This document shows, piece after piece, positions 16,579-21,709 of a DNA stretch of 21,709 nt. The notes beneath the pieces are model-generated. The model did no database searches, was not told the origin of the DNA, and was given only the letters and a program-made list of their open reading frames with translations. The stretch is from a virus. The DNA lies in IMG/VR virus record IMGVR_UViG_3300008259_005613, positions 1 to 21,709 of that record. One strand, given 5' to 3'. Position 1 is the first letter of the stretch. Each line of letters starts with the position of its first letter. Position numbers and translations under genes: made by a program.

Positions 16579-18060
16579 TTACCCTAGAACGACGACTCGG
16601 TATGTTCCTGCAAGGCTGATTGTGACCGTCAGCGTGTTTGTGGTGGCCGTTACCACATCACAGAACACCTGAGCGTCGCCCGAATCGTACACGGATACCA
16701 CTACGTCCTTGGTGCCAAGGTTGTGGGTAACGGTTTTGGCCTCGCCAGCCGTCCACGTTGCGCTGGTGTTGTAGCGAAGTGCTCCGCCGTAGGTCGAGGC
16801 GATAGCCGTACCCTGCCAAGTTCCTGCCGCAATGGTGCCGACCGTTGTAATGCTGTCATCACCGCTGTAGGTTCCGCCAGCAACCGCAGCAAGCGTGCTG
16901 TTGTAGGCCTGGACATTCGTGCCGATTGCAAGGCCAAGGGCTGTTCGTGCAGCGCCGGCGTCAGTTGCGCCAGTACCGCCGTTTGCAATGGCAATTGCGG
17001 TGCCGTTCCACACACCGGTGGCAATCGTGCCAACCGAGGTTAGGCTTGACCCGGTAACCCCTGAGCCAAGTGCAGTGCCGCTAAGGACCTCCGTGCCATT
17101 GATTCTGTAGACCTTGCCGTTAGCAATGTTTACATGCTCGGAAAGAGTCCAGGCGTCAGTTGCGTCAACCCAGTTAATTGTCTTGTCCGTAGCGCCCTTA
17201 AGGGTAATACCGCCGCCGTCAGCAGTTGCATCGCTTGGCGTGGTGACTGAGCCGAGCTCAATGTTCTTGTCGTCTACCGATAGGGTTGTTGAGTTGATGG
17301 TGGTTGTGGTCCCGTTGACCGTCAGATCGCCAGAAAGCACGAGGCTTGTACCGGTTGCCGCGCCAATGTTTGGCGTGACAAGTGTTGGCGTGTTTGCAAA
17401 TACCAAGGCGCCCGTTCCGGTCTCGTCGGTTACCGCACTGATAAGGTTGGCCGATGATGGCGTGGCTAGGAACGTTGCAACGCCAGTTCCAAGACCGGAA
17501 ACACCGGTGCTGATTGGCAGTCCGGTTGCGTTTGTAAGCGTCGCGCTCGACGGAGTTCCAAGCGCTGGGGTCACCAACGTTGGGCTATTAGCAAATACCA
17601 GCGCGCCAGTGCCCGTCTCGTCAGAGATAACACCGGCAAGCTCGGCTGATGTGGTAGCTGCAAAGTCGCTAAGCTTGTTTGAAGTGCTGGCCTTGCCGGC
17701 AGCGAGGTCATACGCAGCCTTTACGGAAGCAGGAACAGCGGCAGTGGTTGTTGAGGTGCTGGAGGTTGAGTTTTCTAGCTGGACAGCGCCCTTCTGCGAG
17801 GTTGTGCCGTCCTGAATGCTGATGGTTGGCGTGTTCCCGCCGGTTGACGAAAGCGGGCTAGAGGCGCTAACTGACGTGACGGTGCCGCCGCCGGTAGCAA
17901 GCGTTACCCACGCTGCTCCGTCATAGACCTTAATCGCGTCAGAGGCAGTGTTGTAGTAGATCTGACCCTGAACCGGCGAGGCCGGATCGGTCGCCAAATT
18001 CTGAATTGCCGCGTTCTGCAGCTCATTTTTCTGGAGATCAAGGTTTGTTAGGAATTTCAC
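16579..18060 (-). CDS. Repeat-rich fibre protein
   Basis: The 493-residue product starts at GTG 18060, with AAGGGGG upstream. The N-terminus (about 1-60) includes a GQIYYNTASDAIKVYDGAAWVTL motif very common at the start of phage fibre and head-fibre proteins. The middle has internal repeats: DETGTGALVFAN followed by PTLVTP occurs at 147-165 and again at 212-230, and GTIATGVWNGTAIA-like copies occur later. The last 60 residues contain THNLGTKDVVVSVYDSGDAQV, a domain of the type that often ends tail fibres. Composition is Thr/Ala/Gly-rich with almost no cysteine. It is probably a trimeric fibre or whisker built from beta-repeats. Whether it sits on the tail or head cannot be told. Confidence 0.78.
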   Translation of the reverse strand: MKFLTNLDLQKNELQNAAIQNLATDPASPVQGQIYYNTASDAIKVYDGAAWVTLATGGGTVTSVSASSPLSSTGGNTPTISIQDGTTSQKGAVQLENSTSSTSTTTAAVPASVKAAYDLAAGKASTSNKLSDFAATTSAELAGVISDETGTGALVFANSPTLVTPALGTPSSATLTNATGLPISTGVSGLGTGVATFLATPSSANLISAVTDETGTGALVFANTPTLVTPNIGAATGTSLVLSGDLTVNGTTTTINSTTLSVDDKNIELGSVTTPSDATADGGGITLKGATDKTINWVDATDAWTLSEHVNIANGKVYRINGTEVLSGTALGSGVTGSSLTSVGTIATGVWNGTAIAIANGGTGATDAGAARTALGLAIGTNVQAYNSTLAAVAGGTYSGDDSITTVGTIAAGTWQGTAIASTYGGALRYNTSATWTAGEAKTVTHNLGTKDVVVSVYDSGDAQVFCDVVTATTNTLTVTISLAGTYRVVVLG

Positions 18061-18069
18061 GTTGCCCCC

Positions 18070-18522
18070 TTAGTTTAGGTATGCTTTGCCGCCAAAAGAG
18101 GCAACAAAGGTTAGCCGCAGGCTGTTTGCATCAAGATACTCAATGTTTCCGTACACGACACTACCCGCTGAATCTACAACCATGACGGACGGGAAGCAGT
18201 TGAGGTTGTGCGTGACGTTCCAGGTGGCAGAAGCAGAGTTCTGGTTGTGCGTATACGTGGTATGCGAGGCCCCAGTGCCTTGGGCGCCTTGCGCTCCGGT
18301 TGCCCCCTGTGGACCTTGGGGGCCTTGCTCTCCGGTTGCGCCAGCAGGGCCGGTTGCCCCAGTGCTTCCTGGCGGGCCCTGCAGACCAAGGGTCCCAACT
18401 GTGACGCTATTAGTTGTTTGTAGTGCCGTAATAGAGTTGTTGGCCTGCGATACCGTTACCGAGTTATCTGCTTCTTCGGTAACTGTTAGGTTGATATCAA
18501 CAATATTTACATCCGGGCTCAT
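18070..18522 (-). CDS. Collagen-like short fibre with receptor-type C-terminal domain
   Basis: The 150-residue product starts at ATG 18522, overlapping the upstream stop by ATGA, with GGAGAAG about 8 nt before it. Residues 46-84 are 13 uninterrupted Gly-X-Y triplets (GPP, GAT, GPQ, GAQ), expected to form a trimeric collagen-like shaft. The C-terminal 50 residues (WNVTHNLNCFPSVMVVDSAG ... GKAYLN) match a small beta-domain often found at the tip of phage fibres. The same HNL...V.V.DSG signature appears at the end of the neighbouring 493-residue fibre. It is probably a short fibre or adhesin-like tip. Confidence 0.8.
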   Translation of the reverse strand: MSPDVNIVDINLTVTEEADNSVTVSQANNSITALQTTNSVTVGTLGLQGPPGSTGATGPAGATGEQGPQGPQGATGAQGAQGTGASHTTYTHNQNSASATWNVTHNLNCFPSVMVVDSAGSVVYGNIEYLDANSLRLTFVASFGGKAYLN

Positions 18523-18866
18523 CGTGTGACTTCTCCGGTGACAACAAAGTCCCCGGAGATCAGCCTAATAACAGCCCCAGCTCCAGAGATAAGCTCAAGA
18601 TCATAGACATAGTTCCCCGCCGGAACAGCCGCAAGCGTCGCCGCAGAGATAGCAATGGCAACTGTGCCCGCAGCTCCGCCAAGGGTAATCCCCGATGCTT
18701 GCGTAAGCGACAAGTATGGGGTTGTTGACCCAATCGTCTTTCGAACCTGCATCCTGGCCGAGTACCCGGTTAGATTGATAATTGTGTTGGCGCTATCGCG
18801 GTACGTAAGGGTAGCTGCGTAGTTTGCGCCCTGCTCAGCCGTGATGTCATACGTTGAACTTGCCAT
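18519..18866 (-). CDS. Beta-sandwich phage structural protein (BppU-N-like)
   Basis: The 115-residue product starts at ATG 18866 with AGGA 6 nt upstream. The pattern MASSTYDITAEQGANYAATL ... GYSARMQVRK ... YVYDLELISGAG ... GDFVVTGEVTR is a compact beta-sandwich resembling the N-terminal domain of baseplate upper proteins (BppU-type) and related small proteins common in phage tail or fibre operons. Such domains usually dock fibres to the virion. It overlaps the collagen-like fibre gene by 4 nt, which fits a docking partner for it. Confidence 0.65.
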   Translation of the reverse strand: MASSTYDITAEQGANYAATLTYRDSANTIINLTGYSARMQVRKTIGSTTPYLSLTQASGITLGGAAGTVAIAISAATLAAVPAGNYVYDLELISGAGAVIRLISGDFVVTGEVTR

Positions 18867-18895
18867 GATTTGTCCTATTGTTACAATTACACCGG

Positions 18896-19237
18896 TTAGC
18901 CGGTAAGGCCGGATCGGAGCCTTTTAAGGTTGTCTACCGCATTTTCAAACGCCCGCACCTGGTTGTCAATAGCTTCAAGCAATTTTGTGTTTGCCACCTG
19001 GATTCCAAGCATGGCAGTTGCCTCTTCTTGCTCCATCTGCATAAGTCGAGCACGAATCTTGTTGTATGCCTTGCTTCGCTTGGGCACTCCGGAAGATGCG
19101 TAGCACCGCATAGTCTCGGCAGTCAGGCCATATTTAGGGCCGGCAGCTGCGCATGCGTCTTTAATGGACTTAAACTCCGGGTAATCCCGGGCCAGCATAC
19201 GTTGGAGATCGCCTCCGTCAATGGGAACTCGATGCAT
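18896..19237 (-). CDS. Possible HTH plus coiled-coil phage protein
   Basis: ATG 19237 is chosen because TGAGGT, overlapping the upstream stop, lies 5 nt before it; a longer start at 19285 would overlap the zinc-protein gene. The 113-residue product has a helical N-terminal half (IKDACAAAGPKYGLTAETMRCYASSGVPKRSKAYNKI) that resembles a winged or MerR-like helix-turn-helix, and a coiled-coil C-terminal half (about 62-108). It could be a regulator or a DNA-binding packaging accessory. Its place beside terS and at the head of a structural operon allows either. No specific family is recognised. Confidence 0.6.
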   Translation of the reverse strand: MHRVPIDGGDLQRMLARDYPEFKSIKDACAAAGPKYGLTAETMRCYASSGVPKRSKAYNKIRARLMQMEQEEATAMLGIQVANTKLLEAIDNQVRAFENAVDNLKRLRSGLTG

Positions 19238-19244
19238 AGTCACC

Positions 19245-19481
19245 TCAATAATAGTCCGAGCAGGAGGCAAAATAGCCACACTCACAGATAAGCTTGCACT
19301 TCATCTCTTGCATCCGGGCCCCGCAGTTGGCGCACTGCAGCACAATGAGCTCGGACGCCGCGTCGCAAGGATAGCAAAGTTCTGCCTCGGCTGCATGGTT
19401 TTGGCAGCGTTTAAACGTAGTTTTACATAGCCTGCATGTACGTTCACTAGAAAGCTCGCAGGTGTCGCAGATACTGATCAT
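19245..19481 (-). CDS. 78-aa cysteine-rich multi-zinc-ribbon protein
   Basis: ATG 19481 is preferred over the longer frame because AAAGGAAA lies about 5 nt upstream. The product has 13 cysteines and H29 in pairs: C5/C8, C16/C19, C26/H29, C36/C39, C50/C53, C62/C66/C68 and C74. The first half resembles a B-box-like double site. The second half (CANCGARMQEMKC ... CECGYFASCSDYY) resembles a short zinc ribbon I associate with small conserved bacterial and phage proteins ending in CGYF.SCSD. Two or three zinc ions could be bound. It is the first gene of the minus-strand operon, divergent from terS. The role is unknown and might be regulatory. Confidence 0.75.
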   Translation of the reverse strand: MISICDTCELSSERTCRLCKTTFKRCQNHAAEAELCYPCDAASELIVLQCANCGARMQEMKCKLICECGYFASCSDYY

Positions 19482-19493
19482 GGTGATTTCCTT

Positions 19494-19502
19494 TGGTATA
19501 CT
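19494..19502 (+). promoter_or_regulatory. Extended -10 promoter placing terS transcript start on its ATG
   Basis: TGGTATACT is an extended -10 element (TG-n-TATACT). Its hexamer ends at 19502, so by usual spacing transcription would begin at about 19509, exactly the A of the terS ATG. No ribosome site precedes that ATG and no -35 box is clear. This predicts a leaderless mRNA. Confidence 0.6.
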
Positions 19503-19508
19503 ACAACT

Positions 19509-20033
19509 ATGGCAAAGCGTGGGCGCGTTGGCGCCGAACAACTGGGCGTACTTCGAGAAAAGATTAAAGGCCTGCACCTGCAGGGGGTTCCGATGCCGGA
19601 AATCGCCACTGCGGTAGACCTTTCGCCCGAAACTGTCCGGAAACATATCTATGCTATCAGAAAAGAGTGGTCTGAAGAGGGTCCTGATGCGGCAGCGAGT
19701 CGCCTTGAGCTAATCCAGCGGGCCAACCTCATTGGTAAAATGGCCGCCGGAGGAGCAGCCAGGGCGCGCGGCTCAAAGGAAGAGGCCATCTTCCTGAAGC
19801 TCCAGCTAGAGGTCGTCGACCGGCTTGCCAAGCTTACGGGAGCCTATACCCCAGAAAACTCTGTCCGAGCAGGGCAAACCAATGTTGCCATTCAGATTAA
19901 TACCGTGCACGAGATTGACAATTTGCCACCGGCAGAGCTTGCCAAGCGCCTGCAAATGTGGGCAACCGAAGTCACAGACAACCTTAAGGTGATTGAGGGG
20001 ACGGCCAAGGAAGATGACAGTGAGCGTCAATAA
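19509..20033 (+). CDS. terS: Terminase small subunit
   Basis: The 174-residue product carries an N-terminal helix-turn-helix (about 24-50: GVPMPEIATAVDLSPETVRK) for packaging-site recognition. A helical oligomerisation region (EAIFLKLQLEVVDRLAKLTG, about 91-112) and a basic/acidic C-terminal tail follow. This matches the layout and length of small terminases, which bind phage DNA and deliver it to the large subunit. There is no ribosome site before ATG 19509; the promoter at 19494-19502 suggests leaderless translation. It overlaps the large-subunit gene by 20 nt in another frame. Confidence 0.85.
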   Translation: MAKRGRVGAEQLGVLREKIKGLHLQGVPMPEIATAVDLSPETVRKHIYAIRKEWSEEGPDAAASRLELIQRANLIGKMAAGGAARARGSKEEAIFLKLQLEVVDRLAKLTGAYTPENSVRAGQTNVAIQINTVHEIDNLPPAELAKRLQMWATEVTDNLKVIEGTAKEDDSERQ

Positions 20034-21435
20034 CAATTACCGCGAGTGGTTGCGCGTTAAGGCGCAGACATCCGACGCCGCCTTTGCCGAGTATGTTAGC
20101 GGGCTTGTCTTCCCTAGGCACTTGCGTGAAATGGAACAGTTCCTTGACGAAAACGACCGTGGCCTAGTCCTCATGCCCCGTGGTCATGCCAAGACTACGC
20201 AGCTGATTCACCGGGCGGCTCGAATGATTGGCGTAACACACGGCAAGGTCCGCATTGGCGTACTGACAGCCGTCATGTCTGACGCCCTTGCTCGATCTCG
20301 GGCAATTAAAGCCCTGATTGAGTCACCGTACTTTGCCGAAGTCTTCCCCTGGGCCAAAGAAGGCGTGATCGGCTCTAAGTGGACTGATGAGGTTTGGACG
20401 ATTAAGGGCGCAAACATGGGCAAGGATGCCACGTGCTTTGCCGACGGCCTTGGCTCCATTAAGCCGGGTGCACGGTTGGACATCCTTTTTGCGGACGACA
20501 TGGTGGGCATGAAGGAAAACGCCACCGCCGTGCAGCGCCAGAAGGCAAGCGAGACGTACTGGCAGGTGGTTGACCCGATGCTTGTGCCAAAGGCTAAGCG
20601 CTGGTACATCGGCACGCGATGGCACGAAGACGATTTCTACGCAGAGCTTGTCAAGAAGAATGTTGCGCACTATCAGAGGCGAGCGGTAGAGGGCGACCAG
20701 GTTCTTTGGCCGGAGATGTACACGATGGCCGACATGGAGCAAAAGAAGATGGAGCTTGGTACGCCAATCTTCATGTTGCAGTTCCAGAACGACGTCACAT
20801 CCATGGGCGGCAACATCTTCCGCTTTGACAACTTCCAGCGGGTAGACAAAGTCCCTGAAGGGTCTCGCCGCCTTGGCGTCGACCTTGCATCCTCTGCTTC
20901 ACAAAGAAGCGACTACACCGCCGCCGTGGAGATTGTGGTTGATGAGCAACACAACATTTATATCGTTGGCAGCTGGAAAGCCCGGCTGCAAGAAGGGCAC
21001 AGGGCCTGGCTTACGGGCATTGACTCAAACGGTGGGCTTGACTACGACTCTGGGCCGCGTGCCCTATGGCCACAGCGCCTGGTTGGAATCAAAGGGCTTG
21101 ACCCAGAGCTTGACGACGCACGATTCTTTGAGTCGATCAACATTGAGGCCGTCCAGCACCAGAGCACATTTGTTCGGGAGATTCTCTCCACGACCACTCT
21201 TCCGGCTCGACCCGTCCGACCAGACCGCGATAAAGTTACGCGATCTAGGGCCCTTGCGGCTAGGTACGAAGCCGGAAAAGTGTTCCATGTTAACGGCGCT
21301 CCCGGAATTGACGATCTTGAGATGCAGCTTATGGCATTCCCAAACGGCTCACACGACGACGTTGTGGACGCCCTGGTGTACGCATCTGATCTTGGCGGAG
21401 ACGGTTTTTACTTCACCTCAGCCAAGCGCTACTAG
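20014..21435 (+). CDS. terL: Terminase large subunit
   Basis: ATG 20014 gives 473 residues; GTG 20020 is an alternative because AAGGA at about 20007-20011 is spaced better for it, and TTG 19993 is unlikely. Numbering from ATG 20014, the ATPase has Walker A PRGHAKTT (55-62), Walker B LDILFADD (D161, D162) and the coupling motif GTRWHEDD (about 200-207). The C-terminal RNase H-like nuclease shows GVDLASS with D290, then SDYTA with D300, and HDDVVDALVYA (D448, D449) as expected metal ligands. The enzyme cuts concatemeric DNA and drives it into the procapsid with terS. The short ribosome spacing and overlap suggest coupling to terS. Its stop interlocks with that of the convergent subtilase. Confidence 0.96.
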   Translation: MTVSVNNNYREWLRVKAQTSDAAFAEYVSGLVFPRHLREMEQFLDENDRGLVLMPRGHAKTTQLIHRAARMIGVTHGKVRIGVLTAVMSDALARSRAIKALIESPYFAEVFPWAKEGVIGSKWTDEVWTIKGANMGKDATCFADGLGSIKPGARLDILFADDMVGMKENATAVQRQKASETYWQVVDPMLVPKAKRWYIGTRWHEDDFYAELVKKNVAHYQRRAVEGDQVLWPEMYTMADMEQKKMELGTPIFMLQFQNDVTSMGGNIFRFDNFQRVDKVPEGSRRLGVDLASSASQRSDYTAAVEIVVDEQHNIYIVGSWKARLQEGHRAWLTGIDSNGGLDYDSGPRALWPQRLVGIKGLDPELDDARFFESINIEAVQHQSTFVREILSTTTLPARPVRPDRDKVTRSRALAARYEAGKVFHVNGAPGIDDLEMQLMAFPNGSHDDVVDALVYASDLGGDGFYFTSAKRY

Positions 21436-21709
21436 CACATCCACCAATCATCGGTGCAAAGATCCGGGGCAAACTCATCTCCCGAGAACATTTGCAACAA
21501 AGCCTTGGTGGTGTTAAGCCTCTGGGCAATGGTCATGGTGTTAGAAGTTGCCTCCATCACCATATTCAAAGCCTCTTCGGTAGTGACCCCATTCTCTGCT
21601 GCGTAGGCCGCAATAGCCCCAGAAACATACGGAGCTGAGAACGATGTGCCGCTTACCAGCCTCTCGTCGGTTGGGCCCATGGCCAGCACGTTGGCACCCG
21701 GAGCATAAA
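21432..21709 (-). CDS. Subtilisin-like serine protease (S8), C-terminal part only
   Basis: The minus-strand frame is open to the right window edge, so the start and most of the catalytic domain lie outside. The visible 91 codons read YAPGANVLAMG and then SGTSFSAPYVSGAIAAY, the conserved APGxxV strand and catalytic-Ser block (GTSxSAPxVSG) of subtilases. A helix (TTEEALNMVMEATS) follows as in the family. The end has a short extension with a CTDDWWMC tail (two Cys, two Trp). Phage subtilases are uncommon. It could process virion proteins, be secreted, or be cargo. The stop TAG overlaps the terL stop in CTAG (21432-21435), and no terminator separates them. Confidence 0.85.
   Translation of the reverse strand, partial: YAPGANVLAMGPTDERLVSGTSFSAPYVSGAIAAYAAENGVTTEEALNMVMEATSNTMTIAQRLNTTKALLQMFSGDEFAPDLCTDDWWMC

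Noticed and set aside
17114-17815. Plus-strand 233-codon frame opposite the repeat-rich fibre
   Set aside because: Low-complexity Val/Pro/Ser translation is the complement of a well-supported fibre gene; no ribosome site.
18086-18529. Plus-strand frame opposite the collagen-like gene
   Set aside because: Pro/Cys/Ala-rich shadow of Gly-X-Y codons.
19491-19503. Divergent minus-strand -10 (TAGTAT) for the zinc-protein operon
   Set aside because: The palindromic GTATAC core is tempting, but the predicted start would fall inside the ribosome site, so the real promoter is probably further upstream within terS.

Overview
This window looks like a piece of a tailed, long-tailed (siphovirus-like) bacteriophage genome, or of an integrated copy of one. 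The evidence is a tape-measure protein with the typical C-terminal motif, a large tail hub, a tail fibre ending in an S74 intramolecular chaperone, a lysin and holin pair, and a terminase small/large pair. I see no integrase, repressor, tRNA or rRNA gene. The host cannot be named. Several features lean towards a monoderm host such as an actinobacterium or chloroflexus-like freshwater bacterium: a holin resembling actinophage holins, a terminase promoter that appears to start transcription exactly at the ATG (leaderless), and a secreted Pro/Thr-rich protein. This is inference only.

Layout. (1) 1-13688, plus strand: tape measure (5' end outside the window), giant hub/minor tail protein, S74 tail fibre, C39-like cysteine peptidase (probable lysin) and holin. 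These are tightly packed (4-nt overlap to about 60-nt gaps) and end at a strong bidirectional terminator at 13711-13740. (2) 15639-13761, minus strand: a small cassette with its own likely promoter. It encodes an XhlA-like coiled-coil/TM peptide, a secreted PPC + FnIII + proline-rich protein with a hydrophobic C-terminus, and a 58-aa membrane protein, and it runs into the same terminator. (3) 19481-15699, minus strand: a compact operon of eight genes. These are a Cys-rich zinc-ribbon protein, a coiled-coil protein with a possible HTH, a beta-sandwich structural protein, a collagen-like fibre, a repeat-rich fibre, a C1q/TNF-like jellyroll protein, a 46-aa zinc-ribbon peptide and a 58-aa coiled-coil peptide. 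It ends at a hairpin terminator at 15643-15674. (4) 19509-21435, plus strand: terS and terL. (5) 21709-21432, minus strand: the C-terminal end of a subtilisin-like serine protease whose stop codon interlocks with that of terL.

Together the left plus-strand block builds the tail and lyses the host. The minus-strand operon appears to supply a second set of fibre or decoration proteins. The terminase pair packages DNA. The most unusual items are a zincin-type (HEXXH + ExxA) domain inside the tape measure coinciding with an AT-rich patch, a GC-rich island inside the S74 fibre, a degenerate beta-module repeated about ten times across hub and fibre, the secreted-protein cassette placed opposite the lysis genes, and the phage-borne subtilase. 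No stretch longer than 300 bases lacks a gene. The two notable gaps (13689-13760 and 15568-15698) hold terminators and a promoter.
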